A stretch of 64,000 nucleotides of DNA from Closterium sp. NIES-65. Taxonomy: Eukaryota; Streptophyta; Zygnematophyceae; Desmidiales; Closteriaceae. The notes beneath the pieces were generated by a model. That model worked only from the letters and a program-made list of their open reading frames with translations, was not told the DNA's origin and ran no database searches. This document shows positions 33,001-44,773 of the stretch, in pieces. Each line of letters opens with the position of its first letter. Position 1 is the first letter of the stretch. The stretch is taken from the NCBI GenBank assembly GCA_948144175.1, contig CANXME010002067.1, positions 1,426,001 to 1,490,000 of the forward strand, written 5' to 3'. The position numbers and the translations under genes were made by a program.

Positions 33001-33860
33001 ATATCGCGTCTTGCGATCCTTCAGCACCAAGAAGTAGCGGCTGCCGTCCTTAGCTGCTTCACGGAAAGGGCCACACAGGTCAGCATGCACCACCCCGAGC
33101 AACTCATCCTCCTCCTCTCCCACAGAAGGAAAGGTATGATGAGTGATCTTTCCCCCAACACAGGAGACACAAGGTATGCCTGACTTGCCCCCCTTCTCCA
33201 AATCCAAGCCCTTCACTGACCCGTGAGCCGCTGTGCGCTCGATGGCATCAATACCAACGTGTGCCATACGCGCATGCCACAGGTCCCCCTTAGACCGTAC
33301 GCTCGTCGCCAAGGTACGAAGTGCCACTGTTTCGCCTTCCTGCTGCTGGGTCGAACACGGCTGGAAGTTCGTGTAGAGAACACGCTCCTTGAACCCCGCA
33401 CGACCAAGGAGCGATCCATCTGGTGCCCGCAGCAAAGTCACATCCCCGGCATCCAGCAGCTGCACTCCACTATCATGCAGCTGCCCAGCAGAGAAAAGAC
33501 TCGCCTGCACTCTTGGTACGTACAGCACGTCCGGCACCAAGACACACCTGCCCCCCTCCCCAAGAAGAGCGACTGTGCCTCGCCCCTGCACCTCCTGAAG
33601 GGCGCCGTTGAAGCCGGTAACCTGCTTAATGCTGCCGCCGCTGCTCATCTCCACAAAGACAGAATGATCTCCCATGAGATGGTGGGAGCATGCGCTATCA
33701 AGCAGCACGACGCTCGGGTTCGCCTTCACAGCAGTTGCAACAGCCTGTAAGCCCTCCCCGGCCTCAGGCTCTAGCACAACGAGAGGAGTCTGCTCCACAA
33801 CTGGCTTCACCATCGCACATGATGACTGCCCGCTCCCCTTAGAGCAATCACCCCCCTTAA
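30071..33860 (-). pseudogene. Copia-1 pol polyprotein (protease, integrase, RT, RNase H)
   Basis: Order on the minus strand: a short gag tail (CSKGSGQSSCAMVKP); protease site VLLDSACSHHLMG; GAG-pre-integrase zinc region (WHARMAHVG, CVSCVGGKITHH); integrase with HADLCGPF, RTDRGGEF and PEQNGMAERE; a linker with GEQQT pentapeptide repeats (15-bp units, about 31870-31985). RT follows with VVKGFTQ, DVKNAFLHG and LLVYVDDLLAA, then RNase H (ADADDAGDK, STESENVAA, LFVDNSSA). Disabling changes: TGA at 32926-32928 in integrase, a frameshift near 30840 and TAG at 30521-30523 in RNase H. The protease has DSA instead of DSG. Homology to copia ends near 33860 at a CCCCCCTTAAAGGGGG palindrome, where the purine-rich array begins; most of gag is absent. 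Confidence 0.95.
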
Positions 33861-35095
33861 AGGGGGAAATGAAAGGGAGTAGGGGGGAGAATGATAGGGA
33901 GAAGGGCGGGAATGAGGGTGGGAAGAGGGCGAAGTGAGAGGGAGAAGGGGGGTAAGTGAGGGGGAGCAGGGGGAGAACTGAGGGCGAGAAGGGGGGGGGG
34001 GGGGGGGTGAGAGGGAGCAAGGGGGGAAATGAGAGGGAGAAGAGGGGGGGGGGAAGAGAGGGAGAAAAGGGGGATTTGAGAGCTAGAAGGGGGGGATTTG
34101 AGAGGGGGAATGGGGACAAAATGAGATGGAGCAAGGAGGGAAAGGAGAGTTGAGAAGGGGGGGAAATGAGGGGGAGAAGGGGGGAAAATGAGAGGGAGAA
34201 GAGGGGGAAATGAGAGGGAGAAGGGGGGAGGGGATGAGAGGGATGAGGGGGGGATTTAAGAACGAGAAGGGGGGATATGTGGGGGAGAAGGGGGGGGGAA
34301 TGAGAGGGAGCAGGAGGGGGAACGATGGTGAGTAGGGAGGGAGCTGAGAGGGAGCAAGGGGGGAAATGAGAGGGAGCAAGGGTGGAAGTGAGAGGGAGTA
34401 GGGGGGAAAATGAGGGCGAGAAGAGGGGGGGGGATGAGGGGGTGAAGGGGGGGGGGGGTGAGAGGGATAAGAGGGGGATTTGAGAGCGAGTCGGGGGGAA
34501 TTTGAGAGGGAGAAGGGGGGAAATGAGGGAGAGAAGGGGGAGCAATGAGGGGAGAAGGGGGGGAAATGAGGGGGAGAAGGGGGGGAAATGAGGGGGAGAA
34601 GGGATGGTAATAAGAGGGAGAAAGGGGGGAAATGAGGGAGAGAAGGGGGGGGGGAATGAGGGGGGGCAGGTCGTGAAATGAGAGGGACGATACCAGAATG
34701 AGGGGGAGAAGGGGGGGAAATGAACGCGAGAAGGGGGGGGGGAATGAGGGGGCGAAGGGAGGGGGGGGGGGTGAGAGGGATAAGAGGGGGATTTCAGAGC
34801 GAGTCGGGGGGAATTTGAGAGGGAGAAGGGGGGAAATGAGGGGGAGAAGGGGGGGAAATGAGGGGGAGAAGGGGGGGAAATGAGAGAGAAAAGGGGGGTT
34901 AATGAGAGGGAGGAGGGAAATGAGAGGGAGAAGGGGAGGAAATGAGGGGGAGAAAGGGGGAGATTAAAGGGAGAAGAGAGGGTAATAAGAGGGAGAAAGG
35001 GGGGAAATGAGAGAGAGAAGTGGGTGAAATCAGGGGGACCAGGTCGGGAAATGAGAGGGAGAAGGGGGGAAATGAGGGGGACGAACGAGAGAAGG
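33861..35095. repeat. Purine-rich G-run minisatellite (block B, extended)
   Basis: Same array as 1-845, but here its left edge is visible. About 390 bp precede the duplicated part and abut Copia-1 gag/pol. On the minus strand the frame is open from 35259 through this array into the copia protease, giving a chimeric 777-codon frame with a Pro/Ser/Phe-rich N-terminal half. I treat that as accidental. This is the proposed right inversion breakpoint. Confidence 0.9.
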
Positions 35096-35134
35096 CGGTC
35101 CTGATGAAAGCGAGACGTTTTGACGAACGAAGTG

Positions 35135-35757
35135 GCTTGTGAGGCGAGCAGCGCGTGAGACGAGCAGCGTGTGAGGCAAGCAGCGCGTGAGACGAGCAGC
35201 GTGTGAGGCGAGCAGTGCGTAAGGCGCGCAACGAGTGAGGCGCGCAGCGCGTGAGGCACGCAGCCCGTGAGGCGAGTCGCGGGTGAGGCGCGCAGCGCGT
35301 GATGCGAGCAGCGGGCGATGCGAGCAGCGGGCGATGCGAGCAGCGGGTGATGCGAGCAGCGGGCGATGCGAGCAGCGGGTGATGCGAGCAGCGGGTGATG
35401 CGAGCAGCGGGTGATGCGAGCAGCGGGCGATGCGATCAGCGGGCGATGCGAGCAGCGGGCGATGCGAGCAGCGGGCGATGCGAGCAGCGGGCGATGCGAG
35501 CAGCGGGTGATGCGAGCAGCGGGTGATGCGAGCAGCGGGTGATGCGAGCAGCGGGTGATGCGAGCAGCGGGTGATGCGAGCAGCGGGTGATGCGAGCAGC
35601 GGGTGATGCGAGCAGCGGGTGATGCGAGCAGCGGGTGATGCGAGCAGCGGGTGATGCGAGCAGCGGGTGATGCGAGCAGCGGGTGATGCGAGCAGCGGGT
35701 GATGCAAGTAGCGGGTGATTCGAGCAGCGGGTGATGCGAGCAGCGGGTGAGGCGCTA
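35135..35757. repeat. 16-bp tandem array (block B)
   Basis: Counterpart of 885-1525 with one 16-bp unit fewer. It lies between the purine-rich array and the unrecognised spacer 35758-36686, which holds the second copy of the perfect hairpin (36475-36490 / 36505-36520). Confidence 0.95.
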
Positions 35758-36686
35758 AGCTGTAAGCTGGTGAGGCGCGCAGCGGGGTAGGCGAGAAGCG
35801 GGTGACGTGCTAAGAGGGTGTCGCGAGCTGCTTGTTCGGCGAGAATTACTTGGCGAGGACAACGAATGGATCGCGGCGAACCTGCCTAATGCTATTGAAT
35901 GATCCAGACGGCGCTGGAGCTGAAGGGAGTTGGCGGGCACTAGACGGTCCTTGTCGTGACTACGTGTGCAATCTAACACCAGCGACTGTGTAAGTGGTTG
36001 CGCTGTTCCAGTCACTGCCTCGTCGCCTCCCGTGTAGTTCTATCGCAGCCCCGTTAGTAACATCGCGACTTGTTTTTGTATCAGTGAGCACCATTTTGTA
36101 GTTTGGGTGACGGGAGGGTGTTAGTGCCCTGACAACGCAACCCTCACTGGACGCTTCAAACTTTCGCCAACCTCTCGCCAAGCTCATTCGATCTCGTTGT
36201 GGCGAAATCTTTTTGGACACTGTTCAAACCGCAACAGTACTCTCAAATGTATACAAAAGCTTTAATGGTTAGAGAAGTACCACGGTTGTAAAATGGGCTG
36301 TTGGGTCAATGGAAGCAGAAGGGGGGGGGTGGGGGGTTGGGGGGTTATTGGTGGGTGGGAACTGGATACGAGACATGGATGTTAACGGAAGAAACAGGAG
36401 GGAAAAAAGGGTTGGATGGAGGAGAGGGGCATTGGGGGATTCTGACCAGCGTGCAGTGAGCTTCTTCTGCCACGCGAAAGAAGTGAATTTGTTAGACATC
36501 TAAGAAATTCACTTCTTTCGAGAGGGGTCTTGGGAGAGGAGAGATGCAGATTCCGACCAGCGTGCAGCCAGCTTCCGCCCCCCTCTTCCCTCCCATGCCT
36601 ACTTATCTGCTGCCTCCACCCACTCGCCACTGACTGCCTCCACCCACTCGCCCACTTGCCAGTGACTGCCTCTGTAAGGATCAGAA

Positions 36687-37057
36687 GAAGCACTGCTGCC
36701 TCGCCTTCTGCTGCCTCGCCTTCTGCTGCCTCGCCTTCTGCTGCCTCGCCTTCTGCTGCCTCGCCTTCTGCTGCCTCACCTTCCGTTGCCTCACCTTCCG
36801 CTGCCTCACCTTCCGCTGCCTCACCTTCTCCTCACCTTCTGCTGCCTCACCTTCTGCTGCCTCACCTTCTGCTGCCTCACCTTCTGCTGCCTCACCTTCT
36901 GCTGCCTCGCCTTCTGCTGCCTCACCTTCTGCTGCCTCACCTTCTGCTGCCTCACCTTCTGCTGCCTCACCTTCTGCTGCCTCACCTTCTGCTGCCTCAC
37001 CTTTTGCTGCCTCACCTTCAGCTGCCTCGCCTTCTGCTGCCTCACCTTCTGCTGCCC
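36687..37057. repeat. 15-bp tandem array, CTGCTGCCTCACCTT unit (block B)
   Basis: Counterpart of 2455-2825. At least two substitutions differ between blocks inside this array (CTCGCC for CTCACC, and CCGCTG for CCACTG), so the copies are not simply the same reads placed twice without change. The CATGTGTCGGCCTCC array follows at about 37337-37432. Confidence 0.9.
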
Positions 37058-37859
37058 CCCTCTTCTCTCCCATGCCTACTCGCCTGCTGCCTCCACCCAC
37101 TCGCAAATGACTGCCTCCACCCACTCGCAAATGACTGCCTCCACCCACTCGCAAATGACTGCCTCTACTGCAGCTTCTGCCTAGGTGAGGAATAGGGTGA
37201 GAAAGTGTTTCAAATATCACCACCTACTCCGCTTCTCTCACCTCCGCTTTGGCATGTCGCCCTGCCTGCCATCAGCTGAAGAGCCATCCACAACCTCATA
37301 CCCATGGCTTATGCTGCCTCAACCTGCCCCCCCCTCTCACCCATGTGTCGGCCTCCCATGTGTCGGCCTCCCATGTGTCGGCCTCCCATGTGTCGGCCTC
37401 CCATGTGTCAGCCTTCCACGTGTCAGCCTCCCATACCTCCCTCCTGCCCGCCTCCACCACACTCCTTGCTGACCGCCTTCACCGCCAGCACTGCTGCTGC
37501 ATCTCACGAGCATGCAATCGTTAGCAAAGTGACATCTGGGTGGGGCAAGAAGATGGTCCTGTGATATCCTGTTAAGCTTCTCTTACTTCTGCCACCCCTG
37601 CCGCTACCAGCTAAGAGTCTGACATCTCATAACGAGACCTCGTTTTCGCAAAGACATCAACCCTAGGGCAGAATACGGTAACCTCGTCCGACTTGCCACC
37701 TTTTCAATCCATGGTTGGTTGAATATTGGGCGTGACGACACCATCAAGCCAGTGCAAATGCCAACTAAAAGACACCATGGCCCGAGCAGGTGCGTGCCTG
37801 ACCGCATAGGGTGTGTGCCTGACATAGACTGTGTTGCTAACCTTTAGGTGTGGTTCGGC

Positions 37860-40747
37860 CTAAGTTGGAATATACGCTACTTTCATTTTGCGTTTTGCGT
37901 TTATACGCTTGTCGAACTCGTACGTTGCGTATAGTTTGAAAATTCGCCGAGTTGAATTTCGGGCAGACCGAAAAAAAAAAACAAAATTTCAATCTGAAGC
38001 TCGCGACGTGGCGATCTCAATTCCGAGTCGCAGATGTCGCGAAATGAACTCAAATTTTGAATTTCGAGCACCAAACCTCATCAACCCCTCCCCTCAAACG
38101 TTTCACACCCCTTTGAACCACAGCATTCCACCATCCCCTCCAAGTGCTACTTTACTGGTTGGGAGCTCAACCCAACCCAATCTCCCAGGCATAAAGAGAG
38201 GCGTTTGTTCCCTCGACATTCATTCTCTCGCTTCCTAGCTATGTCCTTTCCCAAGCCACCATGGCTTCCACTCCTACAGCAACCACTTCTCGTACGCCAC
38301 CCTCAGAGTCTCCTGGTAGTTCCGCTGGTGGGACCTCTTCTAGTACGTCTTTGGTCTGCATGGACAGCAAGCACGCAGTCTACCGTCACTTCAAGGTGCC
38401 GGCCAATAGCGTTGGCGAGAACGGCACCAAGGTGTGTGCCTACTGCAACTTCACGTTTGTTGGCGGGGTTCACCGTTGCGCGCAACATATCACCAGCTGG
38501 AACGGCATGCGCCGTCGCGAAGTGCATCTCTGCACTGCAGCGCCGAAGACTGCACGTGACGCCGTGAAGGCGCTTTACGAGTCTAAGTTGAAGGCCCATG
38601 AAGCGAAGCGTGCGGCTGAAATTGCGGCGGTCCGCGCAGTCAACGGTAGAGGTTCGGACAAGAAGAAGAGTCGGATGACCGACTTCTACGGCGACGACGC
38701 CGTGTGCGCGAACCAAGCTGCGGACGAGGCCATAAGTCTCTTCTTTGCCGCTCTTCATGTGCCGGAGCATCACGCGGACCACCCACTGTGGCGGAATGTG
38801 GTCTCTAGCATCCACCGCGCGGGGCCGAATTACGTCGCGCTGAAGAGACGCTACATCGGTGGCGTCGGTCTTGCAAAGTGTCGCCAGCGCATTGAGGCGG
38901 CGCTCGCTCCTATCTCAGCAAGCTGGCGCCGTGACGGTGTCACCGTGGCAAGCGACATGTTCTCCGACAAGGCCGACCGCCCGCAAGCCAACGTGCTCCT
39001 CATCAACGATAGCGGTGCGGTGTTTGTGGAGTCGATCGACACGAAGATGGAGATGAAGACCGGGGGCTACATCGCGGGCATCTTGCGGCCCATCATCGAA
39101 AAGGTCGGCCACGAGAATGTCGTCGCCTTGTGTTTTGACGGCGGCTCCAACTACGCGGCGGCATGCAGGGTGTTGATGCGCGAGTATCCCCACATTGAAC
39201 ACATCCCTTGCACGACCCATGTCCTCGATCTCCTGATGGAGGACATCGGGAAAAAGGGATGGGCGAAGGACATCGTCACGCGCGGGGACACCCTCATCTC
39301 GTTCGTCCGCAACCACCACTTCACCCGGGGATACATGCGGAGTCCGCTCGTGAACGGCGGCAAGGGGAAACAGGTTCTCAAGCCAGCGGGAACCCGATTC
39401 GGCACCAACTACATCGCCATCAACCGCCTCTGTGAAGTGCGCGCCGGCCTGACGCAGATGGTCCTCAGCGATGAGTGGGCCGAGTGGACTGCGGCTGTAG
39501 ACAGGGCTGGGGCAGACACATTCAAAGACAACATCCTCGATGCCGCGTGGTGGACGCGCGCCGAGTTCTTCGCTAAGCTGATGAGGCTGCCATTCGTCGT
39601 CATGTGCAAGACTGACTCGGATTCGAAGGGCATGATGGGTCGTCTCTACGACCTCATGCTCCAGCTCACCGAGGACATCCGCGACTTCCTCGACGAGCAT
39701 GCGGACGGGGTCCTGACAAGCGACGAGGTGGGGGATATTCGGGAGATCGTGCAGGACCGCTGGGACAACGGGCTGGCGTGCAACCTGCACGTGATTGGCC
39801 GCATCCTCTACCCCACCAACCAGGAAGAGTGCATTTTCCGCACCGACCTGGAGTGCACGAGGGTCTTCAAGCAGTACGTCTCCAAGCACCATGGTGACAA
39901 GACGGTCACCAGGAAGGACGGGGTCGAGCGCCGCGCCTCTCTCGTCATCCAGGAAGGCCTCAATGCCTTCATGAACCTCCAAGGCAGCTTCGGCATGCCC
40001 GACGCTATTGCCGACCGCCAGGCAGTGAAGGAGGGCAAGATGACGGCGGTGGACTGGTGGACATGGCACGGGACCGATCATCCTGAGCTCACCACCATGG
40101 CTTGCCGCGCCATCACGCAGCCGGTGTCTGCGTCTCCATGTGAGCGTAACTGGGCGAAGTTTGATGCAGTGCATACGGCAAGGAGGAACCGCCTCGGCGC
40201 GGTGAAGCTTCGTGACCTGGTGTATGTGACGCACAATTGGCAGGTGGTGCACAACTGGCACAAGGCCCTTGAAGGGTTGAGGGTGGTGAAGGGAAACATC
40301 GAGGACCCCCCCACTCCGGCTGGCTATAATGTCCCGGAGGAGGTGGAGGAATCTGAGGAGGGGGAGGATGATGTGATGGCAGATGAGTACTAGTGGATGG
40401 AAGGCTCCATGCATGAGCGGCAGGCGGGGGATGGAGGGTGGACCTGAGTAGAGTAGGGGATGGGGGGGTAGTAGCATGATTAAGGTGGGTGAAGTTGTAG
40501 CGGCAAATTAGTTTTAAGGGTTTTTTTTTTTCCTGTAACTTTCATATTAATACAAAGGGGATGGGGGTTACAACACCCCCCCATCCCCACCTCTTACCCC
40601 AAAAATCTGCCCGGGGAAAAGTTTTTTCCTGCCCGGGCAAGCGGATTCTTGTGCGTACCAGACCCCTCAGGGACTGCGGTTTGCGCATATACTCTAGCAT
40701 TTATACAGCAAGCGTACAAAACGCTAAACGCGTATATTCCAACTTAG
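37860..40747 (+). mobile_element. Complete hAT DNA transposon (block B copy)
   Basis: 2888 bp. The 18-bp TIRs are identical to block A (37860-37877, 40730-40747), as is the GGTTCGGC target duplication (37852-37859, 40748-40755). One extra T in a poly-T run explains the length difference. A shared target duplication means it was copied with the block, not inserted independently. Confidence 0.95.
38261..40393 (+). CDS. hAT-family transposase with BED zinc finger (block B)
   Basis: An intact 710-codon frame, matching the gene at 4029-6161 except Val for Ala at about residue 148 (GCG to GTG at 38702-38704, a CpG to TpG change). The substitution lies in the linker between the BED finger and the catalytic core, so activity need not be affected. 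It has the same strong start context and acidic tail. Confidence 0.95.
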   Translation: MASTPTATTSRTPPSESPGSSAGGTSSSTSLVCMDSKHAVYRHFKVPANSVGENGTKVCAYCNFTFVGGVHRCAQHITSWNGMRRREVHLCTAAPKTARDAVKALYESKLKAHEAKRAAEIAAVRAVNGRGSDKKKSRMTDFYGDDAVCANQAADEAISLFFAALHVPEHHADHPLWRNVVSSIHRAGPNYVALKRRYIGGVGLAKCRQRIEAALAPISASWRRDGVTVASDMFSDKADRPQANVLLINDSGAVFVESIDTKMEMKTGGYIAGILRPIIEKVGHENVVALCFDGGSNYAAACRVLMREYPHIEHIPCTTHVLDLLMEDIGKKGWAKDIVTRGDTLISFVRNHHFTRGYMRSPLVNGGKGKQVLKPAGTRFGTNYIAINRLCEVRAGLTQMVLSDEWAEWTAAVDRAGADTFKDNILDAAWWTRAEFFAKLMRLPFVVMCKTDSDSKGMMGRLYDLMLQLTEDIRDFLDEHADGVLTSDEVGDIREIVQDRWDNGLACNLHVIGRILYPTNQEECIFRTDLECTRVFKQYVSKHHGDKTVTRKDGVERRASLVIQEGLNAFMNLQGSFGMPDAIADRQAVKEGKMTAVDWWTWHGTDHPELTTMACRAITQPVSASPCERNWAKFDAVHTARRNRLGAVKLRDLVYVTHNWQVVHNWHKALEGLRVVKGNIEDPPTPAGYNVPEEVEESEEGEDDVMADEY

Positions 40748-40755
40748 GGTTCGGC

Positions 40756-42816
40756 TGGGCCCTCAATAAATACATAATTCACCAGTCTTGCCTGCATGGG
40801 ACCTCCTGTTGGCTTAACAGCTCTACGTCTGACCTGTATCAGCACCATATATGCCTCGCCTATCCTCTATGCCTGACCTAACCTAACCTGTATGCCCCAC
40901 CTGGTATGTATGCCCGACCTGACAAGTATGTTTGACCTAGGGTGTGTGTCTGACTTAAGGTGCATTCCTGACGAAATATATTGTGTGCCTTTATCCACTT
41001 GCTGCTGCCTCAAGGTGTGCTTGAACTCGCATGTGAGCATGGCATGTGCTCGCCCCTCAACATGCTTCACGTGCTTGAAAGACCCGCCTCCACGACTGCC
41101 GCTGCTGGACTGGAACGGTGTCGCATCCACAGCTGCTGCCTCGCTCCTCCCTCCCACGCCTCTCCTGCCTGCCTCCACCCACTCGCCGCTGACTGGTTTT
41201 GCCACCACGACTGCTGCTGGCTGCAGCCTATGGCTCTGCCATGCCGCCCCGCTGTGTGTCCAGGCGATGAGATGGGCTCTCACGGCTAGTGAAGAGCGGG
41301 TGCTGCTGATGTGGGAAAGGGATGGGAGTGGGGAGAGAGAGGGGGCGGCGAAGGAGGTGCTGTGCCATGCTGTGTGCCGCAGTGATGAGCTGTGCTCCTC
41401 ATGGTTAGTTCAGGGCAAGTGCTGTTGGTGTGGGAAGGAAAAAGGGTAGGGAGAGGGTGGGGAGTGCAAAAGAGGTGCTCTGCCATGCCGTCCCGCTGTG
41501 TGTCGCAGCGATAAGTTGGGCACCTCACGATGAGTTCATGGTAGGTGCTGTTGGCGCGGGAAGGGAAGGGGTGGGGAGAGAGTGGGGAGGGGGAAAGATG
41601 TGCCGTGCCATGCTGTGTGTCGCAGCGATAGGTTGGGCACCTCACGATGCGTTCATGGTAGGTGCTGTTGGCGCGGGAAGGGAAGGCGAGCTGGAAGGAA
41701 AGGTAAAAGAAAGGGGCGGAGTTCAGACGAGGAGGAGGGAGGGGAGGGGGGGTGGGGGGTGTTGATGAAAGCTGATGGTGCATACTAAAATGTAGCATTG
41801 AAACATTCCGATTCGGCAGCACACTGGGACCAGCAACGCCACTTTGACCATGGATAGGAGACGGCGAAAGGGAGGGATGGAGAACGGCGACTAATATTCA
41901 CTTTCCGACGTGGCCGCGGTGGTGCCATTTCATCCAACTCGGCTTCGCTCACCTCTACAAAATGTGTGACACCACAGCCCATGCCCAAAACTGGATTTTC
42001 CCGATCTTTGCGCACAGACTATTGAACAAGCAATGACTAGGGTTACTTGAAACATTGTTTAGGAGGGTACGCATTGCTGAAACATGGATCACTTTTCAAA
42101 AACTATGTCCCCCCTTCCCCATTGTATCCCACGACGTCTAGCAGTTCGAATCGAACTAGCCCCGCACGTGCCAATTTCGATTCACACAGCGAATCCATTT
42201 CGGTTCTGCTGGATGTCGGGTGGTTTCCTTGCGCAACACCAAGCCCACAGAATTTGATTGAACCTGAGATCTAAAATCGCATCTGCAGAAATTCCCTGGT
42301 GTTATAGCAAACGCACCTATAGCGAGTCATGAACCAGATAAGATGTTGCTGACGCGTCAGAAACAGTGTCACTCTGAAGGTGTGGTGTCACAAATGGATG
42401 TGACAGCGCGGATTGGTTTAGACATCCTCGCGAATAGAAACTCAGACCAATAAGGGTTTCCGTTTTTTGCCTAGCTTCGTTGTGGCCTGTCTGAACCCTC
42501 TAGCAGTGGTACATTCCAACCCACACGAGATTTTGACGATCTCGCAAACCCAGTCGCCAACATTTGGTGTGCGAGATGCTTTTCCCTCCCTCAGCTAGTC
42601 AAAATCCACCCATAGCTCAATATGCGTTGTTTTTCTCTTGCACGATCTCATTCTCCATTCTCTTCACTTGCTTAGCTAGCACGGTGCTGTGGCTGCTGGT
42701 GTCTATCCGTTCCTCCCTAATGGCCCCGTTTCTAACATATGTGCCTATTTCCTGTTCTTACACCTTCTCTTTAGCAGGATATCGAAAGTCCGGGGTGGTG
42801 GACAATTAGTGCTGTG
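40756..42816. other. Block B spacer with ~120-bp tandem units
   Basis: Counterpart of 6523-8583. Four diverged units start near 41241, 41364, 41481 and 41607, followed by complex promoter-like sequence. No gene is supported. Confidence 0.6.
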
Positions 42817-43048
42817 ATGGCTGCACGAAACCCGTTATTACGCTACCTTCTCACACCCTACGCGTGCCGGTCCATTCTTGTGAGTTTCTGTTCCAGGTAC
42901 GTAAGCATTGGCTAATGCGACCTTGTGAGCACCTCTTTCTTTGCAGAATGCTAGGGCTCGTCACAAGGCTCTACATCAGCGATTTCCGAGACTATCGTCA
43001 AGCGTCCGTGAATATTATTGGCCATTTAACAGTTTTATTTTTCGATAA
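42817..43048 (+). CDS. Possible small two-exon gene (block B)
   Basis: Exact counterpart of 8584-8815: exon 1 42817-42879, intron 42880-42946, exon 2 42947-43048. No difference from block A was noticed, so duplication gives no evolutionary test of coding. Function unknown. The following 43049-44773 has nothing recognisable. Confidence 0.35.
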
Positions 43049-44773
43049 GTTGAATCGCCAATCTATCGCCGAGTTTATCACGGTTTTTGGAGGTGCTTCC
43101 TGCGGTGTAGGGCGGAGCTTATAAACGGCATACATGATCGGTAGGTTCATGTCGCAGGAGTCATTTTTCTAACTTATCTCTGCTGTGTGTGTTGGTGCTC
43201 GGTGCAGAACCCGCTTCCGGTCCGAAATAAGCTGCTCGTATCGGGATGTTACAAATATTGTGTGTGGATTTGTTGTGCGGGGGTATTTATCTAGGATGTT
43301 AGGTTTTTTCTTCTTTTTGTAAATTGGTAAGGCAGGCTAGGTCTTGTGACAATGGCTATCATCGTTGTAATGTTGAGTTCAAATATAAGACATGAGGAAC
43401 CATGAAAAGTGTTAGCAGAAACATAATTCATGAGTGTCACGATTGGATATTGGCACCCAATTGGCAGGCTGTAATATGTGATTTCCGGTTTATTTTTTTG
43501 CGCTTGTATTTTCTCCAATTGAGAGCATGGAATGTGATCATTGATCCGCTATAGTAACTTATTGTAAATGTTCTCCTGGTTGCTATAGTGAGGATGAGCA
43601 ATGTTTGCGATGTGCTGAAGCACTCGTTGCCGAGCCTACTCAAGTTTGCACATGCACACGTTGTTATGATTCCTCGAACATACCTCAACTGTTAAGCACT
43701 CATCATGATAAACCACAAGCATTGATGGCAGGGGAAAACATCAAACAATCCCCGTGAAATGTTTTTTCATTCCTTTTCCTTCTGACATTTTGTAGAGACC
43801 TCCGCATTTCGCACTTCAATAGTCGCGCCTCCCGTTAGGTTTCCCGCGTTATCCGCTTAGAGATTCCCCATGCCGGTTTCAGCCCTCGGGAGGGAAACAA
43901 AACAAACGGCATGACGCGCGTTACACCAAGCTCACGCGCACGAGAGCACAAAGAATCGGAATCCCAGGCGAGGAGCAAGGAGGATGGGACTCCTGGCAAT
44001 GCGAGGTTACGTGCTCCGCTCTAGGCGATGACGCGCATTCTGACTGCTTCTACAGCGCATCGGTGCGCCGCGGCGCGTGCGTGAGGCAATTTGCAGTGCT
44101 GCGAGGGAACGATGGAGTTGCGGGCTCACGCGAAAACAATGGCACGAAGGCATCGCTTCGCCATCACGCTCCTCGCATGCGGCTTCTAACCTTGCAATAA
44201 CTACATCGCATGCACGCTGAAGGCGTAGGGGTCTCGCGAAGAGAGGATCATGGGTCCCAGTGCGCGCAGCGACGTCGTTAAATCTCGCAAGCCGGCAATG
44301 CAATAAAACGGCGAACCCTTGGAGCTGTGCATGGCAACATCCTTCGCGGCGCGCTATGGGGAGTCTGGCGAGAGCGACGTTGTATTGTTAGGTTCGGGTC
44401 GCAGCGCTCGAGACACGTGTCGAATGCCTTTCGACCGTGCAGAGATTTAGCTGTTTGAGCAGTAGCACTGAGTCCAGAACTAAGGCCAGAGAGCCAGCAG
44501 ATAACTTGTCGGCAAGAAGCATTTGCGAAAGTGAACGAATCAGATTTGCATCCAGCAAGGCAAATGTGGAAACATCTTTGTAATAAAACATGCATTAACG
44601 AGAGAAGCTGGAACTTCGTTTGCGGTTACAATTTCTTGACGAAAAGAGCGCATCTTGAAACATGTTCGCGCATCCTCTTTCATAAGTTCGTGCACCACGT
44701 CCCCAGCGCCTGGATTTTGCGCCAAAACCAGCAAAACCTTGCCAAAACCTCCCCGAAGCCAAACCAAAGCAGA

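Noticed and set aside
30466..33183. Plus-strand open frames opposite Copia-1 pol
   Set aside because: They are shadows of the minus-strand polyprotein with no independent motif.
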